A stretch of 64,000 nt of DNA from DASUTB01 sp036374835. GTDB lineage: Bacteria; Actinomycetota; Actinomycetes; Jiangellales; Jiangellaceae. A program made the position numbers and the translations under genes. Positions 9,223-20,453 of this stretch are shown piece by piece. The stretch spans positions 32,708-96,707 of the forward strand of contig DASUTB010000005.1 in the NCBI GenBank assembly GCA_036374835.1, in the 5' to 3' direction. The notes beneath the pieces were generated by a model. The model was not told where the DNA came from, ran no database searches, and saw only the letters and a list, made by a program, of their open reading frames with translations. Position 1 is the first letter of the stretch, and each line of letters opens with the position of its first letter.

Positions 9223-9693
9223 TCAACGGCCGTGACGCGGCGTGTCCCGGCGCTGCCGTTTCTGCTGGCGTTGGCGTTCTTTGAACTCGACAAGCAGGGC
9301 CCGTGCTCGGGCGATCTCACGCTGTTGCCGTTTCTCCTTCGGGTCGGCGCCTTTGTCGTAGCCGCCGAGCAGTAGGACGATCTTGTTGCCGTGGAAGTGG
9401 ACGAAGATGCGCAGCAGGATCTTCTCCCGCTTCCCCGACCCGGCCGGATCCTGGTTGCCGAACATGTGGGTGATCTCTTCGGCGTCGTGCCGGACCCGGA
9501 ACTCGTGTAGTCCGTTGCCCAGCGCCTTGAGCCATTCGGTGCCCGCCAGATCGATCCCCCGGGCGGCCAGTACCTGTTTCATCGCCGCGTTCACCGCTGC
9601 GAGCTTGAAGCCTGACAAGCCGCCGAGGAAACGGTCGAACGGGACGGTGCCGTCCTTGGTCTCGTACACCTCCAGGGTCCACACCGCCGCCAT
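9223..9693 (-). CDS. HigB/Gp49-like RelE-superfamily toxin
   Basis: A 156-residue protein of the phage-derived Gp49-like/HigB group, which are ribosome-dependent mRNA interferases. Diagnostic segments are WTLEVYETKDGTVPFDRFL at the start, LHEFRVRHDAEE in the middle and ILLRIFVHFHGNKIVLLLGG before a basic tail (KEKRQQREIARAR). ATG 9693 was chosen because homology begins there; the frame continues upstream through 29 unconserved codons and the ribosome site is weak. It is paired with the HigA-like antitoxin. Confidence 0.85.
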   Translation of the reverse strand: MAAVWTLEVYETKDGTVPFDRFLGGLSGFKLAAVNAAMKQVLAARGIDLAGTEWLKALGNGLHEFRVRHDAEEITHMFGNQDPAGSGKREKILLRIFVHFHGNKIVLLLGGYDKGADPKEKRQQREIARARALLVEFKERQRQQKRQRRDTPRHGR

Positions 9694-9854
9694 GGTACGG
9701 CGATCATGATCTCGGTCAAATGCATTACGCCGATCTTGCGTAGCCCAACCGTCGCCGCGATCTGAGGGTCCGCGTGGCACAGTTTGTGGCTTGAAATAGG
9801 GCGGGACTTTGGTGCATGGCTAAAGGCTGCTTGCATTGTGCTAGCATCGCTTCT

Positions 9855-10082
9855 ATGACGACGCTGTACATCCGGGACGTGGACGAGACGGTGGCCAACA
9901 CGTTGAAGGAACGTGCTTCGGCTGCGGGTATGTCATTGTCCGCATATGTCGCCCGAGAACTAGAGACCCTCGCATCGCGCCCCACCAACGCTGAGATCGT
10001 CCAGCGGCTCAAGGCCAGGGACCGTTCTACGGGGCCGTCAACCGCCGATATCGTGCAGACGGTGCAAGATAGCCGCAGATGA
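9855..10082 (+). CDS. VapB/FitA-like ribbon-helix-helix antitoxin
   Basis: A 75-residue antitoxin. The N-terminal RHH strand and helices read TTLYIRDVDETVANTLKERA followed by GMSLSAYVAREL, typical of FitA/VapB proteins. The C-terminal half is polar, as expected for a toxin-wrapping tail. ATG 9855 starts exactly at the conserved strand; an upstream in-frame ATG (9816) adds unconserved residues. Its stop overlaps the toxin start by 4 bases (ATGA), so the two are translationally coupled. Confidence 0.88.
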   Translation: MTTLYIRDVDETVANTLKERASAAGMSLSAYVARELETLASRPTNAEIVQRLKARDRSTGPSTADIVQTVQDSRR

Positions 10083-10477
10083 TTGTTGTCGACGCCTCTT
10101 CCATGGTCGAGGCGCTCGTGGGCCGTGACGTCGACGACGGTCTACTCGACGCGCTTGAGGGCAGCGTCCACGGTCCGCACCTGCTCGACGTGGAAGTCCT
10201 TTCCGTCCTGCGGGGCCTCACCCTAAGCGGGAAGCTGTCACCAGAGGTCGCGGAGGCTGCACGTACCGACTACTTCGCCTTGACGATCGCCCGCTACGAG
10301 GTGCATGGCCTTGCTGATCGCATCTGGGGCCTGCGTCACAACTACACCATCTACGACGCCTGCTACGTGGCGCTCGCCGAAGCACTCAATGCACCGCTTT
10401 ACACCTGCGATCACAAACTCGCTGCCGACGGCCACACCGCCGACGTCCTGGTCTTCCCCCGCAGCCACCAACCTTGA
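10079..10477 (+). CDS. VapC-type PIN-domain toxin
   Basis: A 132-residue PIN-domain ribonuclease. The four acidic metal ligands are visible: Asp5 (VVDASSMVEAL), Glu39 (HLLDVEVLSVL), Asp93 (YTIYDACYVALAE) and Asp111 (LYTCDHKLA). The protein should cleave tRNA or rRNA when free of the antitoxin encoded immediately upstream. It is complete, with no sign of decay. The 169 bases between its stop and citrate synthase hold no gene I recognise. Confidence 0.9.
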   Translation: MIVVDASSMVEALVGRDVDDGLLDALEGSVHGPHLLDVEVLSVLRGLTLSGKLSPEVAEAARTDYFALTIARYEVHGLADRIWGLRHNYTIYDACYVALAEALNAPLYTCDHKLAADGHTADVLVFPRSHQP

Positions 10478-10646
10478 TGCAACGCCTGCACGGACGAATA
10501 CTCAGCCGGTCCGCTTGTCAGGTCATAGCAGCCGCCCGGACGAATCACGACCACGGACATTAGTGGGTGCGTGAATCGACCTACTCCAGCAGGCTCAGCA
10601 GTCGGGCCGCAAGGACGGTGGCGCGGCCCGATCCGGGGCGGCGGCG

Positions 10647-11957
<1,311 letters not shown>

Positions 11958-12140
11958 GTGGCACTCCGGGGTGACGGGCGTCGTGCTCCGCACACCTGGA
12001 TCCCGGTCGCGGCGACGCGGACTTCATTGTGCTCGGCCAGTACCTCTACCGTAGCCAACGCTCATGACGCGTTGGTGACTGGTGCCAGGCGAGGTGCCAT
12101 TCCTTGTGCGGTCTTCGGGGGCGAGGTGAGATGCTGCGGT

Positions 12141-13310
12141 GTGGACAGGCAGACGGTGGGGGTGGGTCTCGGGGGCGCTGCGGTCGTCGGTGTCGCGTTC
12201 GGGATGGCTCGTTATGCCTATGGGTTGACTCTGCCGGACGTGCGTTCGGAGTTCGGGCTCTCGGAGTTGCTCCTGGGGCTGATCGCCAGCGGCACGTTCG
12301 CCGGCTACCTGATCGCGCTGGTCTCGGTGCCACGTCTGGCGGGGCGGCGAGGGCCGCGGGCACCCACCACGGTGGGTGGGGTGTGCGGGGTGGTGGGTGC
12401 GGCGACGGTCGCGGGTGCACCCTCGCCCTGGATCCTGGCGGCGGGGGCGATGCTCAGTGGTAGTGCCGCCGGCTGGGTGTGGGCGCCGTATTCGGACATT
12501 GTGACCAAGGTGGTGCCGCGTCGGCACCGGCCGACGTTGCTGGCGGTGATCACGACTGGGACCAGCTTGGGGTTGGTCGTGCTCGCGGTGCTGGCCCTGT
12601 TCGCGACGTTTACGTCGTGGCGACTGATATGGGTGGGTATCGCTGTTGCCGCCGCGGTTGCCGCGTTGGTGAACCTGCGTGCGGTGCCCCGGCTGGATGC
12701 TCGTGGCCGAGACACATACGCTTCGCGACGGTCGCTGTGGCGCCGGGCCATGGTCCCACCCCTCACCTACGCCGTGCTGTATTTCGCCGCGATCACCATC
12801 TACTTCACCTACGCCAGCGAGGCCGCCCGCAGCGGCGGGCTGGGTGCATCGGCGGCGCCACTGTTGTTCGCCCTGATCGGGATCGGTGGACTGGTCGCGT
12901 TGCGGACCGGCTGGATGACCCGCGCGGTCGGCACGACGGCGGTCGGGGTCGGCAGCGTCGGCGTGGTCAGCGGCGCGCTGGTCCTGCTCGGACACGCAGG
13001 TACGTCGCTGCCGGTGAGTCTGCTGTCCGCAGTCCTGTTCGGGATGGGCTACATGGTGGGCTCGTCACTTCTGGCCATCTGGACCGCGCAGGTAGCCCCG
13101 GACCGCCCCGGCGACGGGTTCACCATGGCGCTGGTGGTCGGTGCGATCACCTCGATCGCGGCACCGGCGGTGATGGGCGCACTCATCCCCGTCGCCGGAC
13201 TGTCGGCGATGCTCGTGCTCGTTGCCGCCGTCACTGCCGCCGGCGCGACCGGCCTTGCCATCCTGCTACGACTGCGCACGGCCCGTACGCGACGAGGAGA
13301 TCGAACGTGA
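12141..13310 (+). CDS. MFS transporter
   Basis: A 389-residue polytopic protein with about 12 hydrophobic helices. The N terminus GVAFGMARYAYGLTLPDVR and the segment LRLIW-type after helix 6 place it in the YbfB/CynX-like MFS group of uncharacterised exporters. GTG 12141 follows GAGGTGAG (12122-12129). A longer reading frame upstream overlaps gltA antisense and is not supported. Substrate unknown. It is divergent from citrate synthase and convergent with the methyltransferase at 13357. Confidence 0.85.
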   Translation: MDRQTVGVGLGGAAVVGVAFGMARYAYGLTLPDVRSEFGLSELLLGLIASGTFAGYLIALVSVPRLAGRRGPRAPTTVGGVCGVVGAATVAGAPSPWILAAGAMLSGSAAGWVWAPYSDIVTKVVPRRHRPTLLAVITTGTSLGLVVLAVLALFATFTSWRLIWVGIAVAAAVAALVNLRAVPRLDARGRDTYASRRSLWRRAMVPPLTYAVLYFAAITIYFTYASEAARSGGLGASAAPLLFALIGIGGLVALRTGWMTRAVGTTAVGVGSVGVVSGALVLLGHAGTSLPVSLLSAVLFGMGYMVGSSLLAIWTAQVAPDRPGDGFTMALVVGAITSIAAPAVMGALIPVAGLSAMLVLVAAVTAAGATGLAILLRLRTARTRRGDRT

Positions 13311-13356
13311 CCGCGCACGTGCGGCCGCAGTCTACGTCAGGGTCCACGCCGCTGAT

Positions 13357-14442
13357 CTATCCGGACGCACTGTCGGTCGTTGCGATGTAGCAGACGTTCA
13401 AAGGGTCGTCCTCGAGGTCGCGGATCTCGACGTTGGTGAAGCCGGCATCGTCCAGCATGCCGCGGGCTCGCTGCCGGCCCCACGCGGTACCGAGGCCTTG
13501 CCCGCCCAGTGAGAGCGAGACGGTCATGCAATGCATGGTCGAGACGGTGTAGATGAAGGGCGCCAACGGGTGATCGAGGTTCTCGTGCAGGTGACTGGAC
13601 GCGTCAATATCGATCACCAACAACGTGCCGCCGGGCCGCAGTGCACGCGCGATCGCGGCGAGCACGTCGGCTGGTTGCGCCTGGTCGTGGATGGCGTCGA
13701 ACGCGGTGATTAGGTCGAACGCGTCCGCGAGGTCCAACTCGGCGACATCACGCAGCTCGAACCGGGCGTTCGTCACCCCCAGCTCAGCAGCTTCCGCGCG
13801 TGCGGCCGCAATCGCATCCTCGGAGAAGTCGTAGCCGACGAACCGGCTGCGCGGGTACTCCTTGGCCATCAGATTGACGGCGTGCCCACGCCCGCAGCCG
13901 ATGTCGGCGACGTCGATTCCGGCGTCCAGCCGCGCCGGCAAGCCAGGTGCGAGCGGGAGGACGTGGTCGATGAGTGTGGCGTCGAATGTCACGCCGCTGG
14001 TCTCGGCCATCAGCGCGTGGAACCTCGGGAACGAGGAGTATGGGACACCGCCGCCGTTGCGAAACGCGTCGACGACCTGCTCCTCAACGGTGGCCAGCAG
14101 CGGAATCAGCTGCGTGATAACTGCCAGGTTGTCCGGCCCGGCATCTCGTGTGAGCCATGCGGCGTGCTCCGCGGGCAGGTCATAGCGCTGGTCACCGGGC
14201 TCGTACTCGACGATGCGCCCGGTGGTCATAGCGCCGAGCCACTCCCGGACGTACCGCTCGTTCAGACCGGCCTCCTCGGCGATCTCATTGCTCGTCGCCG
14301 GCCCGAGCCGGGCGATGGTGTCGAACAGACCGACCTGATGACCGATGCTGCATTGCAGCGCGAGACCGGCTTTGTTGAGCAGGTCGGCCATCTGCGCCGC
14401 GAACTCTTCGGTGCGGGTTTGATCCAGTGTTGCGGTGGACAT
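13357..14442 (-). CDS. SAM-dependent methyltransferase with N-terminal winged helix (Rv2258c-like)
   Basis: A 361-residue class I methyltransferase. An N-terminal winged-helix dimerisation domain ([20 protein letters not shown]) precedes the SAM-binding core with motif [17 protein letters not shown] and [15 protein letters not shown]. The whole matches the mycobacterial Rv2258c type. ATG 14442 is preceded by GGGAGTG. Substrate unknown. The LuxR-TPR regulator lies upstream on the same strand with a 97-base gap, so co-regulation is possible. Confidence 0.85.
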   Translation of the reverse strand: MSTATLDQTRTEEFAAQMADLLNKAGLALQCSIGHQVGLFDTIARLGPATSNEIAEEAGLNERYVREWLGAMTTGRIVEYEPGDQRYDLPAEHAAWLTRDAGPDNLAVITQLIPLLATVEEQVVDAFRNGGGVPYSSFPRFHALMAETSGVTFDATLIDHVLPLAPGLPARLDAGIDVADIGCGRGHAVNLMAKEYPRSRFVGYDFSEDAIAAARAEAAELGVTNARFELRDVAELDLADAFDLITAFDAIHDQAQPADVLAAIARALRPGGTLLVIDIDASSHLHENLDHPLAPFIYTVSTMHCMTVSLSLGGQGLGTAWGRQRARGMLDDAGFTNVEIRDLEDDPLNVCYIATTDSASG

Positions 14443-14539
14443 GGTGCACTCCCTACGCATCTCGGGTTCGGCTATTCCGAAACGTACGGAGCTTCGCGCG
14501 GCGCCACATCGGGTGAAGTTCCCAATCGAGCCACTGCGG

Positions 14540-16198
14540 CTATGGGACGTCTGCCCCATCGGCCGGGGCCTCGGCGAGGCCGTGTTCGAACGCGAACCTG
14601 GCGGCCGCGGTCCGGGAGGACACCCCGAGCTTGGTGAAGATGTTAGATAGGTGCCGCGACACCGTCTTGGGACTGATGAACAGTTCCTCGGCGATGTCGC
14701 GGTTCGTCCGCCCGGCCGCGATCAGTGCCAGCACGTCACACTCCCGCTCGCTCAACCCGCCGGGACGGGGCCGCCGGGCACGAAGGGCGGCGGCCCGAGC
14801 CAAGTCCGCGGACGCGCCGAGGCTCGCGAACGCCGTCGCGGCGGCGTCCAGCTCGAGCGCGGCCGATCCGTCGTCGTCGAGGGCCTGGTAGGCCTGCGCG
14901 AGATACACCCGGACGCGGGCCACGTCGTACGGCGCATCGAGATCGTGCCAGCGGCGGCACGCGTCGCGGAGCACTACAAGTGCACGTTCAGCGTCTCCCT
15001 CGGCGGCGAGCACCGTACCTTCGGCCGTCACCGATCGCGCGAGCAGGCCTGAGCTGCCGTACACCCGGGTTATCTCAGCTAGTTCCTCACAGGCCGCTCG
15101 AGCCTCGTCCGGACGCCCTGCGGCCAGCGAGATCTCAACTTGGGCGGCCAGCAACTCTACCCGGCGCAGCCGGTCGTCACCAGCTGCGATCACCGCCGAC
15201 CGGATCGCCGTGGCCGCCGCCTCGACATCGCCCTTCGCGGCACGCAACAAGGCGAAGCCCGGCTGCGGATCGCGACCCATCTCGTGCGCTGCGCGGTAGG
15301 CCTCGCCCGCGGAGGCCAGCTCACCACGACGTCGACGAACCTCACCGACCTGATACCAGGCCTCGGCCACATTGGTTACCGAGATGCCGTCCAAGTCGGC
15401 ACACACGCTCGAGGCTTCCCGTTCGGCACGTTCCCACTCGCCGTTCAGGCACAGAATCTGGGCGCGGTGGACGCGGCAGATACCGGCGAACAGCACTGCC
15501 GTGGACAACGTCTCCAGCCACTGCTCGGTGGTTCTTGTCCACCGCTGCATGCGCCGGTAGTCGCCTACGTCATGGCACGCGCCGATGGTGTTGCAATAGA
15601 TATTGCCGGCCCACGCCGGTGCGATGTCACCCGACATCACCGTCACCATGACCTCGTCGAGCAGCGCCAAACCCTCGGCGTAGCGGCCGGCCTTGATCAG
15701 GCTCCGCGCCTCACCGTTGCGACCGACGGCGACCAACGTCGCGTCACCGAGCCGGCGGCCGAGGTCCTGGATCCGGCGAGCCGTCTCGGCGGCATGTAGA
15801 GGTTCGACGTCGCCGCTCTCGACGTCCCGGATGTAGCTCAGATAGCCATGGATCGGCGCCTCCGACAATTCAGCGGCCAGGTCGATCGCACGCCGCAGCC
15901 ATCCGGAACCAACCTCGTCGTCGCCACGCAGGAAGTGTGTGTAGGCCACGTCCATCGCGACTCTTGCCGCCTCGTCGGGCCGCTGTTGTTCCAGGAGCGC
16001 CCGGTACGCCTGCTCACCGAAGCGGACGGCCTCGGCCGCCTCGCCGAGCCACCAGGCGGCGTCACTCAGTGCGGTGAGGTCGTCGGCGGCCAGCGCAGCG
16101 GTCTGCGCCGCGGCCAGGAATCCATCGCGAGCCGCGGGCCAGTCGCCCCGTTGGTATGCCGCACGCGCTGCGTTCAGCTGAACCTCGATGTTCGTCAT
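14540..16198 (-). CDS. TPR-LuxR transcriptional regulator
   Basis: A 552-residue regulator. Residues 1-470 are an all-helical, alanine-rich TPR-like array without an ATPase P-loop. The C-terminal 65 residues form a LuxR/GerE helix-turn-helix, from [20 protein letters not shown] through [19 protein letters not shown]. The absence of Walker motifs separates it from the LAL/MalT group; the TPR region probably binds a protein or peptide. Its own upstream region (16199-16319) has no clear operator. Likely target: the adjacent methyltransferase. Confidence 0.88.
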   Translation of the reverse strand: MTNIEVQLNAARAAYQRGDWPAARDGFLAAAQTAALAADDLTALSDAAWWLGEAAEAVRFGEQAYRALLEQQRPDEAARVAMDVAYTHFLRGDDEVGSGWLRRAIDLAAELSEAPIHGYLSYIRDVESGDVEPLHAAETARRIQDLGRRLGDATLVAVGRNGEARSLIKAGRYAEGLALLDEVMVTVMSGDIAPAWAGNIYCNTIGACHDVGDYRRMQRWTRTTEQWLETLSTAVLFAGICRVHRAQILCLNGEWERAEREASSVCADLDGISVTNVAEAWYQVGEVRRRRGELASAGEAYRAAHEMGRDPQPGFALLRAAKGDVEAAATAIRSAVIAAGDDRLRRVELLAAQVEISLAAGRPDEARAACEELAEITRVYGSSGLLARSVTAEGTVLAAEGDAERALVVLRDACRRWHDLDAPYDVARVRVYLAQAYQALDDDGSAALELDAAATAFASLGASADLARAAALRARRPRPGGLSERECDVLALIAAGRTNRDIAEELFISPKTVSRHLSNIFTKLGVSSRTAAARFAFEHGLAEAPADGADVP

Positions 16199-16319
16199 GT
16201 GGCGCTCTGTTCGGACACATCGAACCCGGCGGCGCCGGATGAAGCGAGGCGCGTCATGGGTGCACGCTACAACGCAGCCAGCCGTGCGGACAGTGGAGCT
16301 GACCTAACCGGCCGAGCGG

Positions 16320-17714
16320 CTACTTGCCGATGTCCGAGGACGCCGCATCACGGATGTTGGCCACCGCGTCCGCGCGGTCGATGTACCCGTCGGCGACGTT
16401 GCGGTCGCTGGCCTCGGCGACCGCCGAGACGTACGCCCCATGGTCGCGGTAAAGGCCGTCGAGCGTCGCCTCGTCGAACGGGGAATGCTCGCCGAACAGG
16501 AAGCAGAACGTCTCACCGAAGTTCGTCCCGTCATTGAGCGCGATCGGGGCCTCGACTTGGGCCAGACGGATGCCGCCTTGGGCGATCCCGAGCTCATCTC
16601 GGACGATCTGGCCCGCATCATCCAGTGTGATCGGTTCTGCGGTCGGCGGCGCCGCACCACCGCGTGCCCAGTCCGCGATGTGATCGTAGGCCGCGGCAAG
16701 CACATGGTGCACCGGGACCCGACTGAATGGGTTCTGCGCACATTGATACTCAGGCACCCCGGCGGGGTTGTCGCGCTCCTGCAGGGGACGGCGGTACTCC
16801 TGGCCGTTCCACCCCGAGTGCGCCGCGCCGGCGATCTCCCATCGCCGGTAGGTCTCGGTGTCTGGCCGGCGCGCCCCACCGAATCCGATCCAGATGTCGT
16901 TCTCGGAGAGTATGTGGAAGATCGGCTCGTCACGGCGGGTCTGCGGTGCTGGTCCGACGATGAAGGCGTAGCCGTCGAAAACGGCCTCGGACTGGGGCAG
17001 GACCCGGTCGTAGTAGTCGACCATCCGGCTCGCCGACTGCGACGCACCGATCGCGAGCACCGTCTCGACGTCCAACCCTCCCATCGGGTCGTCTCCGGCA
17101 CCGTCGGTGAGCGCTGCGGCAGCCTGGGCGAAGATGTCGTACGAGAGCTCGTCGTTCGTCCACACGCCGCCGTCGGTGACGTCCAGGTCTCCGTATCTCG
17201 CGGGGCTCCAGCCGGTCAGTTGGTTCACGCCCACGCGCTGGGCGGAGATGCCGACCCAGGCGTAGCCGTCGCGAAGCACGTCCTCATAGCCCCACAACGC
17301 GTCCAGGTCGTAGCCGGCGGTGACGTTCTGCCACTCGGCCAGGACCGTACCGTTGAACTGCGCATCCCGTGCCGGACGGCGCACGATGATGCGAGTCCGG
17401 TATGGAACGTCCTCGGCCAGCAACTCACCTGTGCCGGGATCGAAGGCGTTGGCCGAACCGCTGACGTAGAACTCCTCCTCGACGAATCCCGCGCTCTCCA
17501 GATCGACCCACGTCGAGAACCAGGGATACGTGCCCTCGACCTCCGCAGCTGCTCGGTCACCACCGGCGTCGGGCGGAGTGGTCGGGATCGGGCCCTCGAC
17601 AGACGCGGTCGCCACATTTAACTGATCAGCGGACGCGACCGGTGCAACGAACCCGCTCGTGACGAGGACGGCGACCGTCCCAACACTCCCGCCGAAAGTC
17701 CACGTCCGCTTCAT
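16320..17714 (-). CDS. Secreted alpha/beta-hydrolase domain protein
   Basis: A 464-residue exported protein. The N-terminal signal peptide has basic MKRTWTF, a hydrophobic core (about residues 8-24) and a VASAD cleavage region. The hydrolase nucleophile lies in IGASQSASRM, a variant of GxSxG seen in the alpha/beta hydrolase_10-like family. Candidate catalytic histidine is in AGAAHSGWNG, near a Ser-Glu-Asn-Asp loop. ATG 17714 follows a GGAGG with 8-base spacing; longer in-frame starts would hide the signal peptide. Substrate unknown, probably an ester. A strong palindrome precedes the gene, suggesting repressor control. Confidence 0.8.
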   Translation of the reverse strand: MKRTWTFGGSVGTVAVLVTSGFVAPVASADQLNVATASVEGPIPTTPPDAGGDRAAAEVEGTYPWFSTWVDLESAGFVEEEFYVSGSANAFDPGTGELLAEDVPYRTRIIVRRPARDAQFNGTVLAEWQNVTAGYDLDALWGYEDVLRDGYAWVGISAQRVGVNQLTGWSPARYGDLDVTDGGVWTNDELSYDIFAQAAAALTDGAGDDPMGGLDVETVLAIGASQSASRMVDYYDRVLPQSEAVFDGYAFIVGPAPQTRRDEPIFHILSENDIWIGFGGARRPDTETYRRWEIAGAAHSGWNGQEYRRPLQERDNPAGVPEYQCAQNPFSRVPVHHVLAAAYDHIADWARGGAAPPTAEPITLDDAGQIVRDELGIAQGGIRLAQVEAPIALNDGTNFGETFCFLFGEHSPFDEATLDGLYRDHGAYVSAVAEASDRNVADGYIDRADAVANIRDAASSDIGK

Positions 17715-17756
17715 CCGAGCCACCTCCACGTTGAGATTGATCACTCGTTCGAGCAA

Positions 17757-17776
17757 AAAACTAGCACTGCTAGCTA
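17757..17776 (-). promoter_or_regulatory. Palindromic operator candidate upstream of the secreted hydrolase
   Basis: CTAGC-ACT-GCTAG at 17761-17773 is an exact inverted repeat that extends imperfectly to 17759-17775. It lies about 45 bases upstream of the ATG at 17714. The size and symmetry suit a TetR-type repressor. No regulator gene adjoins it. Confidence 0.5.
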
Positions 17777-17916
17777 AAATGCGGAAGGCGTCTCCGGCCA
17801 GATTGGACAACTACACGCAGCTCAAGACGGTCGTTGTCCGCATCCGGGGGAGGTGAGCGGACAATGCCCGCAGCCGGACCCCCGTGGCGGATCCGAGACA
17901 CGCGAACCAGGTCTGG

Positions 17917-18240
17917 TCAGGTTTGGCCTGGCGCTGTGTATGGCACTGAGTGCTGAGCCGCCGCGTCGATGTCCTCCGGCGTCATGAGCACGACGGTGCG
18001 AGCGGATAGTGCTCCCGATCCACCGGCCGTCAGGCTCACTGCCGCAGCGGCCGAATGATCGGGCAGGTCGGCGATGAGGTAGAAGTCATCGGCGCCGAAC
18101 CCGAAGTAATAGGACTCGAGCGTCCCGCCGACCGACTGCACGACTTGTTCGACCACCTGGCGCCGCTTGGTTCCGCCGTCCTTCAGCAGACCTCGCGCTC
18201 CGTCTGCTGTGTAGCTGCCAATAAACAGGTACTTCGGCAT
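17917..18240 (-). CDS. GYD-domain protein
   Basis: A 107-residue protein of the GYD family of dimeric alpha-beta barrel folds. PKYLFIGSYTADGARGLLK at the N terminus and GTLESYYFGFGADDFYLIAD in the middle are diagnostic. Family members are small, cytosolic and of unknown function. ATG 18240 is preceded by GGGGGAC at good distance (18245-18251). It stands alone. Confidence 0.85.
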   Translation of the reverse strand: MPKYLFIGSYTADGARGLLKDGGTKRRQVVEQVVQSVGGTLESYYFGFGADDFYLIADLPDHSAAAAVSLTAGGSGALSARTVVLMTPEDIDAAAQHSVPYTAPGQT

Positions 18241-18464
18241 GTCGTCCCCCTTTCAGCCGCTGGCTCGGCGTCTCGCCAGTGCTCCGATGGGATATGCCCA
18301 AACTACGCCTCAGGCCCGCCGTCGCCTAGCTGTTGAGGAATGCGGTGACAAGGCGCTCCGAGGGTCGCTCTCCTGCGGCGCCTTTTGATCCTTCCACCGC
18401 CCACGCGATGTGAGGGACAATTCGTACCGGAGCACTGCGGCGCGGCCTAGGCGAGGAAGGCGAC

Positions 18465-19076
18465 ATGCCAGAGACCTTGGTGTTGGACGAGTTCCTCCCC
18501 GCCTACGACCACGTCGTTTCCGTTTCGCAGGTCTTTCGGGCCGCGCCTGAAGAGGTATTCGAGGCGGCCGTGACCATGGATCTGTACCGGCTTCCCATGG
18601 CCCGGGTGCTCATCGCGGCCCGTGGCCTGCCGGCTCGAATCTCCGATGCCCGGGCACGGCGCCGCGGAGAGGCTGTGACCCCCGAGCCGACGACGTTCCG
18701 GATACGGGACCTGCCGGCGCACGGTTGGATCCTGCTGGGAGAGCGCCCCGGCGCCGAACTCGTCTTCGGCACCGTGACCAAGCCGTGGCGGGCTCTCGGT
18801 GGTGAGCCGAAGCAACCGGTCACCGCGGAGCACTTCGCCGGCTTCTCCGAGCCTGGCTTTGCCAAGCTGGCCGAGAGCACCAGTGTTAGCCCATATGGTG
18901 CCCACGCGTGCATCCTCACCCTTGAAACTCGGGTGGCGGCGACGGATGAGGACAGCCGTCGGCGGTTCCAGCGCTACTGGCGGGCGACCGGACCGTTCAT
19001 CAAGTTGATCCGCCCATCAGTGATGCGAGCGCTCGACCGGCGGTTTTCTCCGGTCTCACGACCAGGCGCCGAGTGA
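18465..19076 (+). CDS. Conserved hypothetical protein (SRPBCC-like)
   Basis: A 203-residue protein of the kind often annotated as SRPBCC-fold in actinobacteria. The opening FLPAYDHVVSVSQVFRAAPE reads like the first strand of a START/SRPBCC protein that binds a hydrophobic ligand. The C terminus has RYWRATGPFIKLIRPSVMRA, typical of that group. There is no signal peptide or membrane segment. The next gene, a methyltransferase, follows after 50 bases on the same strand and may be in the same transcript. Function unknown. Confidence 0.65.
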   Translation: MPETLVLDEFLPAYDHVVSVSQVFRAAPEEVFEAAVTMDLYRLPMARVLIAARGLPARISDARARRRGEAVTPEPTTFRIRDLPAHGWILLGERPGAELVFGTVTKPWRALGGEPKQPVTAEHFAGFSEPGFAKLAESTSVSPYGAHACILTLETRVAATDEDSRRRFQRYWRATGPFIKLIRPSVMRALDRRFSPVSRPGAE

Positions 19077-19126
19077 AGTGACCTTCCCTCGGCGAATCCA
19101 CCAACCCGGCCAGAAGGGCAGTGTCA

Positions 19127-19873
19127 ATGTCCAGCCCGCACTTGTACGACTCCATCGGAGCCACCTACACCGTGACCCGGTGTACCGAGCCGCGGATCGC
19201 CGAACAGATTTGGGCTGCGCTCGGCGATGCGCGGACGGTGCTCAATGTCGGGGCGGGCACCGGTTCTTACGAGCCCCCCGACCGGGACGTTCTGGCGGTG
19301 GAGCCGTCGGCGGTCATGCGGGCGCAGCGTCCCGCGGGCGCGGCGCCGTGCGTGGCTGCCGCCGCGGAGCGCCTCCCGTTCGAGGACCAGTCCTTTGACG
19401 CCGCGATGGCAGTTGCGTCCGTTCATCACTGGCAGGACCCGATCGCGGGGCTGCGTGAGATGCGGCGGGTGGCTGGCCGCGTGGTGGTGTTCACGCATGA
19501 CACCAGTGACGCCGGATGGCTGCTCCGGTTCTGGCTTACTCGCGACTACCTGCCCGAAGTCGCCGGCCTCGTTGCCGGCAGGCCCTCGCTGACCGAGCTG
19601 GCCCGCGCGATCGGAGCGAGGACGGAGCCGGTGCCTATTCCGTGGGACTGCGCTGACGGCTTCTTCGAGGCCTACTGGCGCCGGCCCGAGGCATACCTGG
19701 ACGAGAATGTCCGTCGGGGAGTCTCGGTGTGGGCCAGAGTCGGGTCGGAGGCCGAGCAGCGGGCGGTGCGGAGCCTCGGTGACGACCTCGCGTCCGGTCG
19801 GTGGGCCGAACGCAACAAAGACCTCGTCGATCTCGATGCAGCAGAACTCGGCCTTCGCCTACTGATCGCCTGA
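19127..19873 (+). CDS. Class I SAM-dependent methyltransferase
   Basis: A 248-residue UbiE/Methyltransf_11-type enzyme. The SAM loop is VLNVGAGTGSYEP, motif II is AVEPSAVM, and PFEDQSFDAAMAVASVHHW corresponds to the conserved post-motif region. ATG 19127 was chosen because AGAAGG (19112-19117) has 9-base spacing; the GTG at 19121 would be too close. Substrate unknown. A further 226 bases to the next gene hold no clear feature. Confidence 0.85.
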   Translation: MSSPHLYDSIGATYTVTRCTEPRIAEQIWAALGDARTVLNVGAGTGSYEPPDRDVLAVEPSAVMRAQRPAGAAPCVAAAAERLPFEDQSFDAAMAVASVHHWQDPIAGLREMRRVAGRVVVFTHDTSDAGWLLRFWLTRDYLPEVAGLVAGRPSLTELARAIGARTEPVPIPWDCADGFFEAYWRRPEAYLDENVRRGVSVWARVGSEAEQRAVRSLGDDLASGRWAERNKDLVDLDAAELGLRLLIA

Positions 19874-20099
19874 ACCGCCACTGCACAGGCAGGACTTTGC
19901 TACGGGCCGCCGCCGAGCGCTGGCAACTACTCGGTGACCGACCAGATCGACCCCGCGGACGGTGAGTGCGATGCGGTTCTTGACGTCCCGCACCTACGCC
20001 GTTAACGGACGCCGCAACAGCTCCACACGGTCTCCATACCGGTTCCATCCTGCTTACACCCCCGAACTCCACTCTGGAGGTGTATCGAGAGGAGGAGCC

Positions 20100-20453
20100 A
20101 TGAAGAGGATTCGCACGGCGGCGGTCGCGGTCGGAGCGGCCGGCGCATTGAGTCTCGGAGCGCTCGTCGCAGTCCCGGCGCTTGCCGACAGCGACGATGC
20201 GACGGGCGACCCGCCAGCCCCTTGTGGGCAGGTTATCGACGACGCTGACGAGGCCATGCCGAACCCGAACTGCACGGGAGCCCAGGACCGGGACCGCGAG
20301 CAGTTGCGTATTCGAATGCAGGATCACGACGGCGACGGTGCGCAGATGCGGCACCAGCACGGTCTGGCGAACGGCAATGAGCGTGCGCCGGGTTGGGGTC
20401 ACGGGCAAGGGCCGGGCCCTGGTACCGGTGAGTGCCCGTACGATGCCGACTAG
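20100..20453 (+). CDS. Small exported His/Asp-rich protein
   Basis: A 117-residue protein with a clear Sec signal peptide: MKRIR, a hydrophobic core, then VPALA before Asp31. The mature part of about 87 residues is rich in Asp, His, Gly and Gln, with DHDGDGAQMRHQHG and GWGHGQGPG, and has three cysteines (in PCGQ, PNCTG and ECPYD). This composition could bind divalent metal, but no named family is recognised. GAGGAGGAG gives a strong ribosome site. Its stop overlaps the stop of the histidine kinase gene tail to tail, which makes a functional link plausible. Confidence 0.75.
   Translation: MKRIRTAAVAVGAAGALSLGALVAVPALADSDDATGDPPAPCGQVIDDADEAMPNPNCTGAQDRDREQLRIRMQDHDGDGAQMRHQHGLANGNERAPGWGHGQGPGPGTGECPYDAD

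Noticed and set aside
17659..17856. Short frame (65 codons) leaving the palindrome upstream of the hydrolase, considered as a divergent regulator
   Set aside because: No helix-turn-helix in its product and no continuation after its stop; it seems a chance frame.
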